Of a DNA stretch of 64,000 bases, positions 27,301 through 38,883 are shown one piece after another (position 1 is the stretch's first letter; each line of letters begins with the position of its first letter). Source of the stretch: Anarhynchus alexandrinus (taxonomy: Eukaryota > Chordata > Aves > Charadriiformes > Charadriidae); assembly GCA_008711295.1 (NCBI GenBank), contig VUYV01000010.1:4506822-4570821 (forward strand), written 5' to 3'. The notes beneath the pieces are model-generated. The model searched no databases. It was not told the origin of the DNA and was given only the letters and a program-made list of their open reading frames with translations. A program made the translations under genes and the position numbers.

Positions 27301-28234
27301 AGATACTGATAAACTTTTCCGCTCAAGTGGCAAGTGGGGAGAAGAACTTTTATCTTCATTTAACTTTGCCTTCACTTAAAAAAACCTCAAACCCAATGTT
27401 CTCATGATGCATTTTTTGTTGCCCTGCAAGTCTCTTGTAGTGAAGCGCTCTGAGACAGCTCTTACTTTCCCAAGATTAGCAGGTCCCCACAACTCAAGCT
27501 GTCACTGTGCAGGAAACTACAACCAACCTTCTCTTCAGCTATGTTTGGTCTCACACTGGGCAGCATGAAGAACAAACATTTCTCCTTAGAAAACATTCCC
27601 TGAAAGGGCTTGTTTTTGCTACAAAAGGGCTGGTGGGTGTGCATTCCTGCAAGGAACCCTCAAGTGGAGAGAAGATGCTCCTGGGAGGCAGCTGAGGATC
27701 AGTGCTGCATCTCCCCTCCCCAGGGCAGACCTCAGTTAGTCATAATAAAAATCAGTTTTGGTCGGTTGTTTTTTTTTTTAACCCAGCAAGGTGCCAGAAC
27801 CAGCATTTAAAACAATGGTAACTCACAAAGCTGCAGAACGGGTTTTAATATCTCTGACGGCACTCAAACAGCGTATCTGCTTTCAGACTCATTCATTTTT
27901 ACATGCTCATGTTGAAAATACGCCGCCTCCGTTCCCAGGACTGGAGGTGCTCAGAAGCAGCCACGGGGACTTACAGCTCACGGAAACTCATCCAAACAGA
28001 AGGCAAAAAAGTTACCGCACGCGGAACAACTCCTCACCGGGACCCCGGGCCCTGCAGGGATCTCCCTAAATCTCCACCCTGACAGTAACAGCCACTTAGC
28101 AATCAACAACAGTTTCAGCACGAGTCAGACGAGCCCACGGAGCGACGTATGATGGAAGGCTCACAGGAATGATTAACATATCTTTTTGGTTATAGCATTT
28201 TCCAGTTTCAAGATAAGAGCGGGGAAAGAGGGCT
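21303..28234. other. Unique non-coding stretch
   Basis: I recognise no gene or transposon. Open frames are 60 to 107 codons, on both strands, without family signatures. An A/C-only tract lies at 22864-22892 and a T11 run at 27769-27779. Confidence 0.45.
22864..22892. repeat. A/C-only low-complexity tract
   Basis: A7 followed by repeated CCAAA units and CAAA, with no G or T over 29 bases. Confidence 0.9.
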
Positions 28235-28252
28235 GGAGATGACACTCCATCC

Positions 28253-28337
28253 CAAAGGGGAAACTAAGGCAGAGAGATTTATCCAGCTAAAGCATGAACT
28301 CATAAATCCATGGGCAGGAACCCAGGAATTCTCAGTG
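28253..28337 (+). mobile_element. Possible MIR/CORE-SINE-like fossil
   Basis: The segment reads 'ggggaaactaaggcagagag' followed by 'atttatccagc' and, after a gap, 'gggcaggaacccaggaattct'. This parallels the second half of ancient amniote SINEs of the MIR type, where 'gaaactgaggcacagagagg' is followed by 'ttgcccaaggtcacacagc' and then 'gaacccaggtctcctg'. The order and spacing agree, but the sequence is well decayed and about 85 bases long. Related L2 or CR1-like LINEs share similar 3' ends, so the family assignment is open. Confidence 0.45.
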
Positions 28338-28349
28338 ATGTTTATTATT

Positions 28350-29323
28350 CTCCGAATACTTTCTAATAAATTCCCTCTTTACTACAAAGCCTGCCTGATC
28401 CAACTGTACATATTTACTTAGTATTCTCTCAAGTGGCTTACAGACTGGCTCAAAAAAAAAAAAAAAAATCCCATAGTGCTCTTTCAAGAAGAGCTGGATT
28501 CCCTGGTTGGATGCAATGGCAAATTTCTTTTCATTGCACTCCAGATGGTCCTGATCCTGAAACCCACATCTACGAGACAGACCCACAGGTTTGCGGAGGG
28601 TCCATCCACCCAGCCAAACCACCATGCAGTTGAGGGGCTGTTTGGCAGAGTCCAATCCTGATACCTTGGGGCAGAGATTGCCAAATAGAGGAGGGGAAAA
28701 AAAATATCTTTGCATAGTCTCAAAAGAAAAAAGCAGCAGTAAAACACATGTTCTCAGGCCCATAAGTTCTAGAGTGAGTGTCTTGTCTCATAAGCCAGCA
28801 GTGCTTCTTCCCCTCCAGTATGTATTTAGTTATTCCCTTCATATAGCAGGACTGATGCTTTTACCCCCTCAAATATACCTGCTAAGCAGCAAATTCAAGA
28901 AGAAATTCAAACCTGAGTACATAGATAAGTCTGACAGAGGCATGGGGCTTCATAGGAGCATCATTTTAACCTGCAAAGCCATAACTAACCTGGTACCTTA
29001 TGTGTGAGAAATAACTTTTGCCCTTACGTTGCTGCAATTTGTGAAGGTGTTTCGAGCTCCCTGGGCCAACAGAAAGACTGTTGCTGCAGGAAAACCCCCA
29101 GGAGGCCCCAGACCCAGCAAGGGTGACCTGCCGTGGGGCAGCCAGAGCCACAGAGGAGCAGGGAGAGGAAAACGGGTGGTGGAAGACACCTAACAGTGCA
29201 GGACAGTGGTGGGGTGGAAGGCACTTGTAAAGGGGTACTGTCAGGAGCCGCGGATAACCACCATTAAAATATGAACAGGAATATAAACCTGAAAACAGTT
29301 TTAAAGTTGTCATGTGTCCGTGT
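28350..29323. other. Unique non-coding stretch
   Basis: It contains A17 at 28452-28468 and several overlapping open frames of up to 143 codons (28332-28763, minus strand) without recognisable domains. No exon can be supported. Confidence 0.45.
28452..28468. repeat. Homopolymer A17
   Basis: Seventeen A, the longest homopolymer in the window. No retrotransposon body is recognisable upstream, so it is not clearly a poly(A) tail. Confidence 0.95.
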
Positions 29324-29338
29324 CCCCCCCCCCCCCCC
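29324..29338. repeat. Homopolymer C15
   Basis: Fifteen C. Long C runs are rare in vertebrate DNA. The minus strand is G15, which can form G-quadruplex structures. Its length is also easily misread, so the count may be unreliable. Confidence 0.9.
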
Positions 29339-29436
29339 TTAAAATTCCTTTTTGATTTTTTTCCCTCCTAGATAACACACTCCAGCAATTATAGTGTATA
29401 ATAATAATTATAGCATATATAGCAATTAAAGTTTTA

Positions 29437-29700
29437 TAGGATGAGGGGGAATGGCTTCAAATTGGAAGGGAGTAGATTTAGATTAGATATCTGGAAGAAA
29501 TTTTTCACTCTGAGGATGGTGAGGCACTGGCGCAGGTTGTCCAGAGCAGCTGTGGCTGCCCCATCCCTGGAGGTGTTCAAGGCCAGGTTGGACGGGGCTT
29601 GGAGCAACCTGGGCTGGTGGGAGGTGTCCCTGCCCAGGGCAGAGGGGTTGGAACTCGATGATCTTCAAGGTCCTTTCCAACCTAAACCATTCTATGAATT
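29437..29700 (+). mobile_element. CR1 LINE 3'-end fragment, about 264 bp
   Basis: This fragment holds the classic CR1 3' untranslated blocks in order. They are 'gatgagggggaatggcttca', 'ttagattagatatctggaag', 'ggatggtgaggcactggcgc', 'ccatccctggaggtgttcaa', 'ggtgtccctgcccagggcag', 'ggttggaactcgatgatctt' and 'ggtcctttccaacctaaacc', ending in 'attctatgaatt'. It is strongly truncated at its 5' end and encodes no protein. A plus-strand frame of 90 codons (29441-29713) runs through it and is not a gene. Moderate preservation suggests an intermediate age. An AT-rich segment precedes it, and no target-site duplication is evident, as is normal for CR1. Confidence 0.96.
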
Positions 29701-32400
29701 ATACCTGGAATAATTAAAAACTCCTTAAGAACTTAAGAAATATTTTTAGTATCATTCACAAAACCATTACCAGTTTGTCCATCACATTAACAGCATTTGT
29801 GTTATGTTTCATTCCCAGTAGGACAGGATAGCCCAGCATAACCCCAACAACTGCTAAGCAGTGCCCACTGGGCTTATCTTCAGCACCTCCTATGAACGGA
29901 ACGATGTTGGGGCGACTTCCACAGGTTTTAGAATAGTCTGCAGAAACGCTCAACGCACTGTTTTCCTGCAAAGCTCTGCTCCTGTTCCCCAGGGGTGGTT
30001 GGTGATCAGGAATGGGTGCAATGGGGAAGCAGAGGGACATCACCGGGCACAGGCTGTCCCCTGCCAGTTGCCCACCTCACAGCACTGCTGACAGACACCA
30101 GGTGAAAAAAAAAACAAATCCAACCAACACTCCCCCCCAGTCTCAGTTCAGCTACAATCCTGGAAAAGCAAGGCCATATGTTGTTCACCTCAGGGTGAAG
30201 AAGAGAGGAAGCATCAACTATTTTAAAGACTCAAAAATCTGGATGACAATCCTCAGTGTCACATATGGCAGAAGGGGTTACTTCATCCAAGCTAAAACAA
30301 CATGTTAGTAGCCTTTTTTTTTTTCCCCTGCAACACTACTTAATGGATGAATCAAGGAGAGCAACCCTGAAGGGCAAACTTCTCTTAACCCTGCAAAAGG
30401 CATGTGAACTAAGTAGTACAACACTTCTGGGATGCATTCAGCATGTCCTGGCCCCGGGCCCAGGAACATAAATCTATTCCTTACACTGGATTGAGTTTGC
30501 TTCAGTCTTTCCATTGGATGCAGTCCAAAGCCCTGTCCATCCCAACAGCAGCGTCTCTGCACCCCTCCATCCGCCCTTACATGGTTCAAAAGTCCGGTCA
30601 GCTACAACTTCTTGATTGCACCAGAGTGAAGCCCAGGCCTCGGAGCTCGTCATGCCCAGTTAGTAACTCATGAGGCGTTGCCACCATCGGCTCAGGGAAC
30701 CTGGACTGCTCTCACACGTTAAGACTTTTCAGAATGTTTTTATCAAGGAGAAAACCTCTTCAAGCTCACGGCATCATCAATTACACTCAACAGCACTGAT
30801 GGTGGTGGTGGGGAAAAAAAGATTTCTCAGGGGAAGGGGAGTCTGAACTCACGTTCGTGCAGACAGGCTCATCATCCCCTTTTCTTGGGTTTCTTATTAT
30901 AAGAGAAAATATAAGCAAGACCCCAGAGGATCAAAAGACAAAGTGTCAGTGTCAGATGATTCATGACCGCCCAGTTCCTCTTCATTTCAAGAGTGACAAA
31001 GTAAAATAAATTAAATCCAGCTGACTAAAACAAGCCGACCTAATTCACGGATGAACCAGGAGAATCAAAAGCGTATGACAGTGTTAGCAGGAAAGCCTTC
31101 TTTTACATGCAAACAGCCCTCACTGTGTAAATGGCCAATTAATTTATGGGAGCCAGATGTCCCTGTTTATGGCCGTTGTTTACCTTACTGCTCTGCCCTT
31201 TGACGGATTGATAGATGTCACCATTTTTCAGCAGCGGGGCCACCGCCTCCCAAGCAGAAAGCCTTTGCTATCCCCAACCCTGATGATTTTCCTTCTCCCC
31301 AAACTACACTCTCCTATTTCCCGACTTGGTTTGCAGTGAAACATGTTTCCCTTGGTAAATGAAATGAAAGATGGTCCTCCTGCTTTTAACAAATTCTTGT
31401 ATAGAACCCAAAGCCAGACTCTCCCTGTATCAAAATGGGCAGAGGCGCTGGGTCCTGACACGCACACCGCAGAGCTCCAGCGCTGCTAATGCAAAATTAA
31501 ATTCAATGCAGAAAAAAAAAGCTTCCCCCAAACACATCGTCTATTAATATTTAATAGCAAAAAAAAATAAAAGGGGGGAAAAAAAAGAACAGAACAAAGA
31601 GACATTAGATATAGCCACATCACAGCATGAAGATAATAAGCAGAGCAAAAGTTTTTTTAAAGACGATATGCCAAAGTTTTGCAGAATGAGAAACCAGTTT
31701 TATATTTGCAGTATGCTATAAAGTAAAACTGAAGTCTAAAGACAACTGGAAAATTGTAGGAGGTTGACAGTAGAGATCAAACTGTTCTAACCTGTTTGGT
31801 TCACTATTTAAATCCATAGATAAACTAAAGGAAAAATAAAAGCGGCTTAAACAGAGGTACCAAGTACATTACATTATAACAGTAAAAATGACCATATTCT
31901 GCACTAACCATTTTTAGCAGCTACTCAGCAGTTTCCCATGAAAAAATGAACTTGCTTGTGAGAGAAGCTGCCACAAATCAATATCAATGTCCTTGTGCTC
32001 TATCACAGCCAAAAATCAATGCCCACTGCCAGCTGCTCCGCGCACGCTCTCGCACAGCAATGCAAAAAACAAGAGTTCAAGATGGGCAAAACATTATCTC
32101 GCATCCATCAAAACAGATAGGACATATCACATCAATGGTGGTGTCTGTTTGTCCCCTAAACGGTCATCTGCAGTGGATTGTCAAATCAATACGCTGCTCC
32201 AGCACACATTTTAATAACGGTGCTCCCAGCAGTGCCCCGCTGGGGAGCACACAGCTGGGCACACACAGCACCCAGCTGTGCCAGCCCTGTCCCAGTGCGT
32301 TACTGGGCCTCCCTGAGAAGGAACACAACATGGACCGAAGCTGGAATCCCACAGTACTGAATCAGTGAAATACAGCAAGTTCTCACTCCTTCTGAGAGGG
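29701..32400. other. Unique non-coding stretch
   Basis: I recognise no gene or transposon. A T11 run lies at 30314-30324, and a purine-only tract, A4-G6-A8 type, at 31569-31589. Open frames reach 98 codons and look like chance. Confidence 0.45.
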
Positions 32401-32439
32401 TTTTTTTCCTTTTCTTTCTCCCCTCCCCTCTTCTTTTTT
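32401..32439. repeat. 39-base pure pyrimidine tract
   Basis: Only C and T over 39 bases. Long homopyrimidine tracts can form triplex (H-DNA) structures. On the minus strand it is a pure purine tract, so it would not serve as a splice-acceptor tract for a minus-strand gene. Confidence 0.9.
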
Positions 32440-32490
32440 GAAAAAGGGATGGAGGAGAGCATGAAGCATCGAAGCTCACATGTTCTCTAG

Positions 32491-32580
32491 TTTGGGTGTT
32501 TTGGTGGTTTGTTGGTTGTTTTTTCTTTTTTTTGGGGGGGTGGTGGTGTTTGGTTTTGTTTGGTTGGTTGTTTTTTTTTT
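32491..32580. repeat. 90-base G/T-only tract (one C)
   Basis: Over 90 bases only G and T occur, apart from a single C at 32525. The tract includes GGTTTGTTGGTTG-type units, a G7 run at 32534-32540, TGGTGG units, and T10 at its end. It is compositionally the reverse complement of the A/C tract at 62545-62658. It is low-complexity sequence rather than an identifiable transposon. Confidence 0.9.
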
Positions 32581-32869
32581 CCTAAATGTAGTTATTCTGT
32601 TTGTTTACTGATGTTATCTAGAGTTGTGCTACAACAGATTTTGATCTCAGATTCCTCTTTGTAATTGTCAAAACACCCACTTTGATGCAAGTAGCCAGGG
32701 AGTCTGTTTGGCACCTTCGCATCATACTTTTAAATTAAACAAATAACCGTAGGACACTGAAGCCCTGGATCTGGAGCACACCCCCTCCCCATTCCTACCC
32801 CAAAATGACTACAAAGTAATTTACTGCAATACATGCTATTCAATAGAAACCTAATCTCTTTTGAAAAGC

Positions 32870-33240
32870 CTAAGCCTGTAAGCATCCATGCAATTTATTT
32901 CATTGATTAGTTCATTTTTTCCAGTGGTCTTTGTAACAAAGCAACATTATTCATGATCAAATCTTGAGGCTTTCAGCTCAATTTTTGCTGAGATAAAGCT
33001 TCTATTGCTTCTAATCTGTTTGTAGCAAGAACTGATAAATTGAACAGAAACGAGAACTGAGCCTAATACTAATAAAGGAGAGCTTGATAACAAGACCTCC
33101 ATCAATCTGAGCAACATTTCCACTTAAGATGATGCAGCTGAGATAGGTCAGAGACCTAAGCTTTACTACAGCTTTATATACCTACTCACTTAAGTGGCAT
33201 TCATTGGGATTAACCTAACCAGCCTAATTTCTCTGTACAA
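32870..33240. promoter_or_regulatory. Candidate enhancer-like conserved noncoding block
   Basis: This is AT-rich, CpG-free sequence of high complexity and without recognisable repeats. It contains TGATTAG (32904-32910), a palindrome of two SOX-type cores CTTTGT-A-ACAAAG (32929-32941), ATTATTCATGATCAAAT just after it, and several further TGATAA and TAAT cores. Dense motifs of this kind are typical of developmental enhancers, but they also occur by chance in AT-rich DNA, and no conservation data are available here. Confidence 0.25.
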
Positions 33241-33744
33241 TCAAAGTATTAAATAAGACTGAAACCAGTTTTCCCATTTTGGTCATTTAATTTCTTCCCC
33301 TTGCTACTGCTGTACGTGGAGTTCTGCAACCTCCCAGTCAGTACAAAGCACCAACTGTTAAACGAAGGAAAGCTATGCTCGTTATTTCCCACAGTCTTCC
33401 AGGTTTAAAGATCAATATTATATTATATTTTCCTCTACAGATTTTCATCTGTTCTGTCTTCAGTTTGAAATGTTCTCAGCAGTGAACATCTGTTAGAAAA
33501 TCTCTTACAAAACCCCACTTAGTCTATGGCCCTTTAATCAAAGAAGGGTGAGGGTATTAAGAATTTAAAATAATATATCCAAGTTTAAAAACAAATACAT
33601 GTGTTTTCTATTTCAGAATGTGTGTTATTACTTTCACATTCTGACCTGTTAAGTACACATGCTCTACCACAAGTCTCTCTGGAATTTTGGCAAGAACCGG
33701 CATTTATTTAATAAAAGGCCTTATTAATCGTAGGACTATATCGT

Positions 33745-33803
33745 TGATACTTTGCATTTACACAGCACATTACATTTTCAAAGCACTCAGACATTAAATA
33801 ATT
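33745..33803 (+). mobile_element. Possible ancient MIR/L2-type SINE fragment
   Basis: The stretch 'actttgcatttacacagcac' followed by 'attacattttcaaagcact' and 'agacattaaataattc' resembles the front part of an old amniote repeat. In that repeat 'gcatttatatagcacctt' precedes 'ttcaaagcactttacaaac' and 'attaactaatt'. The usual continuation ('cccattttacagatg') is not found. The family cannot be fixed from this fragment. Confidence 0.35.
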
Positions 33804-34684
33804 CAAACAGCCTGTATATTTGCATAGATGGATGCACACAATTGTAAAGGAAATTATGAAACGTGTTCGCATGTTTCTATCTGAAAGAAGTTATAACAAC
33901 TAAATTCTTGAGTAAATTGAAGATAGTTCCCTATTCTTGGCACTACATTATGAAAGAAAGCCTCAAACCAAAGCAAAATTATTCCAGCATGTTTGATAAG
34001 GATTTGAGAGTGGGATTTCTCTCACCTGCCTTGACTTGCCTTCGAGGTAGAGTTTTCCGTTAGACTTGGTCATCCAGAGACCTTTAGTCACAGGAAAGGA
34101 TCGGTCACAGCTCAGTTCCTCTGAATGCCAACCTCTGGAGAGGGCTGCTGGCCCCAGAAGAGCTGGCTTCACACCGTGGACTTTTAACTGGGTCTATCTG
34201 ATGGACTCAGACCCAGACAACGGGTATATGTTGGCATGCAACAGTGCATACGTTTAGGCAGATGAACGCAGCTTACTGTCTGCCCATCGCCAGACTGTTT
34301 AATTGGATAACATTAACTAGCAAGTTTAATGTTGCACATAAAAGGACCGAAGGCATTTTGCTGTTAATGAACACCGCTAGTAAAACCACACATGGCAAAT
34401 TATTCTGGGAGCCTGTCGTTGACCTATGACTACTAATAAACAGGTTTTTCTTTCACTATTCATACAAGTTTTTAGGGGTCCAGACTCTTAAATGCCTCCA
34501 GCTATCTTAACATTGGGAGGTTCTTGCTTCATTTTGATATGACAAGACTCCCCTTCACAAACAGACCAGTTCCTGTGTCAACATAAAGCACAACCATTTG
34601 TCCAGCTACATGATGCTTTATTAAGACCAGGAAATTTCACCTGCAGCTGCCTGAATTTGAGAGGTGGTGCCTTTTTATTCCACC

Positions 34685-34712
34685 AAAAAGAAAAAAAAAA
34701 TTAAAAAAAAAA
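34685..34712. repeat. A-rich low-complexity tract
   Basis: A-rich tract with single G and TT interruptions, about 28 bases. Confidence 0.9.
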
Positions 34713-37700
34713 TCAACCTCCCCAAAAGACTCCCATGTAACTTCAGACCCAACTGGAGCTCTAATGAAATCAACAGGAGAACCTTAACATTTGGTTCATT
34801 TGCATTGAACACCCACCCAAAAAATAGCTTCAACAGAACTCAGCCTATGGACATGTTTCAGAAATAATGTAAGCTTAATTCTAATCAGAAAACCTCTATT
34901 GGATTATTTTTAATGAAAAGAGAAGGCCCAATGAATACCCAAAACAATCTCAAAAGTTTGCTGCGCAACTGTGCAAGGATTTGCCTGGGTTTCGGTGCTC
35001 ACATGCCATCATAACAACTGGTCTGCCAAACCCACAAATCCAGTTTTCTCTATGGTGGGTTAAGATTGCATGCCATGAGTATGAACAGGATTTAGACTGA
35101 AAAAACAAAAATTAAAATAAAAAAACCCAAATAACTGGGAATGAGACTTCCAAGTGCCCTGCGCGAGGGAGTACAGCCGCTCTGGGGGAACAAAGCATTA
35201 CGTGGTTCTGCTGTTGTCAGTTTTGCTGACGAACATGACAACATTAGTAAGAAGTTGAAACATGAACACGGGTTAATAATAACGAGAAGAGTCATCCCTC
35301 ACGTGTCCAATGGTGGGGATCAGGAGGATGGTTCTCCCAGGCTGAGGATCATCTCTTGTGCTGTGCACATTCTCAACTCCTGCAGTTTCCCTGAAGGCAG
35401 GAAACAACTGCAGGATCCGTGCTCATGGGGGACTGCATCTGCGCGCTTTTCCTGGCTAAAAACCCAAACCATGCCAACCAAAACACCCAACACCCCTTGC
35501 TCTTGGGAAGGTACTTGAATCATGCAAGAACTGTCTATTTAAGTGTTCCTTGCTGTCCAATAACTTCCATCGTCCTTTTCACCCCTTTCTGCACAGTTTG
35601 GAGATCTTCTGTCTCCTTTTGGAGAAGGGAGAAGACACACATGCTGTTTCAAGATGTAGGTGAGGCCTAAATTTCTCTCGTCTTTCCCAATAATTACTCA
35701 CTCCTCTCCCACACGCATGACTATCTGCACCACATTTCGTCTGTCATTTTATCGCCTGGCACTCAAGCAGCTGTTGGGAAATTACAACACGGACGCACCA
35801 CACATGTATCTTGTCATTAGAAAACAACCCCCAAAACTCCAACCCAACCACACCCAAGTTCTTCACAACACATGTTCATCTTTGACCTCAAGGAAAGCTC
35901 CCTGAAGAGCTCATAACAGATGTGTCCCCCAGACTTGTCCTGCTTTGATAGAAACTGCTGAGTCAAACCTGCCACCACACCTTTCAAGCTACTACGACAG
36001 CTATATCTTAAGAAATTTAAGGGAGGACGTTTAGGAAGAGACAAAGGAGGGATGAAGATGGATCAGAAACATGCATTTCAAAGAGATACTTTTAAAAAAG
36101 CACAAATAAAAGAGATTAACACTTGGAAGTCCTGTTAAAAGTTGTCTCTACAAACGAGTTACCTCCTGGATGCATAAACATCATGAATTTGTATCTGGTT
36201 CTGGTCAGATCACTTCTGCATCGATCAAAAAAAGTGCATTTGTATATGTTAAAAAATGGAGAAAATTCCAACTGAAGAACACAACAAATAATTAGATAGT
36301 GAGCAGTGATTTTACAACACGATAAACTAAGTTCATCGCACATCTCACTTTCTTCGAAGTCCGCAACTGGATTACACCCAACCAGTACATTCGACCAGAA
36401 GTTTGAGTCTCTTTTGCCTTCTTATTTCCAAGAAGAGCACAGTCATCTTTCACCCATACCACACAATTTCTCCACTTTACACCACAGGATTATAGTGGTT
36501 TACACCAAACAAGGATCTCAAATCTCCACTTTTCAGTTTATCATCACAAGAACCGAAAGCAGCTCACTTTCCACGCAAGTCCACAGATCTCATCTCTCAA
36601 TGTGGACATGAAAGTTCACTTCAGAGCAAGGTTTTTGTGCTACAAGCACAAATATTCTAACACACGAACATTTGCAGAAGACTTTAAGCCATATAGTTGA
36701 ATCATGTTCTCAATTGGAAACAGAGTCCTAAGAAAATAAACACACATCTCAAAGTGTTTCTACTTTTTTTCCTTTTTAAAAACAATTTCCACAGACTGCC
36801 TAGACTTCAGATAACTAACAGTACCCTGATGTCCTGGTGATATTCAGCACGGAGACACAAGTCTGAGAGCTTCCCCACAACAACATCCCAGTGTGCTACT
36901 TCGATATTGCCATGAAGAGCACAGCTCCAAGGGGGGGACTGTCAGACGGAGGTTTACAACACTATTTGACCCAAAGTCCCCAAGTCATATCATCATCATT
37001 TTCTTTTTTATGGAGACATGCTAGGACATTAGCATATACCAAAACCTCCCTAATTACTGTGGTTTCCCTTTGGATAATAATCAGGAAAATATATGAGTCC
37101 ATGAAATCTAAGTGGTAAACAACATGCAAGGGGAAAAAAAATAATTGGGAAAAGCACTAATATCCTTGCTCTTATTTGTGTATGTAAAAGCCTCCCCCTG
37201 GGACTAGAGCCTGGTAAAATTCCATGTTTACACTGCTTATGAAATTCAAGTATAGAGAGAACATACGATGGTACAGATTCCTTTAAAGATTTTATTGCTT
37301 TGAGTTCAGGTCTGGTAGAATTATGAAGGTCTTCCCAAGCAAAAGCAATAAAGGCTTTACAGCATCCTGGATAGTCAGCATGTTTGTTTTTATCTTCTTT
37401 GTAGCCTTGTTCTTCTGCTTCTCCCCCTTTGAAGTTCACTGCAGAATAGAAACGTTTTGGTGTTTGATGGTAGTAGTCAAGTAAGATTTCTGCTGCACGC
37501 CTTCAACAAAATTCATTAACCCTTTTCTAAAAAGGGGACTGGAGGTAAACGTACGGATAACTATTACAGCAGAGTCATCCAGACCCCTGTCTTGTCTGCA
37601 GGGGAAAAGAGCTACAACTGACAACTTGCACCAAAATAAAATTCCATTTGACTACAGAAAGGAAATCTGCCAATGCAGCTGCAGGAGCAGAATTATTCCT

Positions 37701-38041
37701 GCCTTTGCAGCACCAGCCACTTTTCCTGAGCGAACAAGCACGGCCATCAAAGGCAGCCAACAGCTGAACATTAAGTTTCACCCTATACAAAACATACAAT
37801 GCGGGAGATTTAGAGCCCCTAAATAATACGTGGCCACCTGTTTCTTGGGCAGACACATCCCGCGTGGCGCTCATACCAGCGCGCTCACGCTGGGGATACT
37901 ATTTCACGGCCATGCGTACCAGCCATAAATCAAAGCGAGAGCCTTTTAGTTAGCGTTGTTAGCACCGAGCGTCGCATTTACATCTGCAAACCGCAAAAAA
38001 AGCTGCAGTGCTAGCAGCACACAATTCCCTTGCGTGCTTCC

Positions 38042-38054
38042 AAAAAAAAAAAAA
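38042..38054. repeat. Homopolymer A13
   Basis: Thirteen A followed by TTTAAAA. Confidence 0.95.
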
Positions 38055-38883
38055 TTTAAAACGAGTAACATAACCTAATGGGCGAGCATCAAGCCCAGAG
38101 CCTGAATTCCTCCTCTTGCTTTTGATCTGCTGCTTGTATTTCAAGACCTCCCAGGTTATGAAGCCGTCACATCAAGAGGCCAGAGAATGACAGCTGCAAA
38201 CTTCTCACTGCCCATCAAACCCAGCCCAGAGTCCAAGAGCCCATGAAAAGGACTTCGCTTATTTTTATTGCGACACACAATATTTTTCCCCTGTGTTTAT
38301 TCTCCCAGCTCCTCCTCTCCGTGCATGTGTAATTGACCCCTCCATTGACTCTGGAAAACTACCGCTAAGACCATGAACCACACAGATTCTATTGCAAACA
38401 CTCAAAACATCTTCTAAAGAACAGTCCTGACTGCCCATTTCATTCTTAAAAAGTCATTCTGATGTTCAGCACTGGGAGATCAATTAATGCCAAGGAAGTA
38501 TCACTGGACTCTGAGAAGACAAACCATTTCCTCTCTGACCCTTCAGGAATGACTGCTCACATCTCAGCTATGAAGGTCCTCAGGAGAGAGCAGCTTCGGC
38601 ACCAGGGAGGTCTACAAGATCCGTCCTGGCATCAAAGAGCAGCAGCGACAGCCATCGCGCAGTTGTGCCAATGGCTCTCTCTCCAGCTAAACACCTGGCT
38701 CCACGTTAGCCATCCCCAAAACCCAGCAACAAAGAGGGAGGAGAAAAGCACAGATTTCCTTTTTCCTTTGGCGTTCCCCCCTCACTACAAACCAACATTT
38801 TCAAAGAAAAGGAATTCAACAGCTCTGGGAAGCAAGTACGCGAGTGCCATCCATAAGGGAAATTCATTCCTCTCTTTGAACAG

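Larger units (their letters stand above)
33241..38883. other. Unique non-coding stretch
   Basis: It holds a probable ancient SINE fragment (33745-33803), A-rich tracts at 34685-34712 and 38042-38054, and a CpG-rich patch at about 37.86-37.98 kb. The longest frames (129 codons at 37050-37439, minus; 125 at 35141-35518, plus) have no recognisable domains. An octamer-like ATTTGCAT lies at 33818-33825. I see no supportable exon. Confidence 0.45.

Noticed and set aside
29441..29713. 90-codon frame that might look like a small protein
   Set aside because: It lies entirely within the CR1 3' untranslated region and is not coding in CR1.
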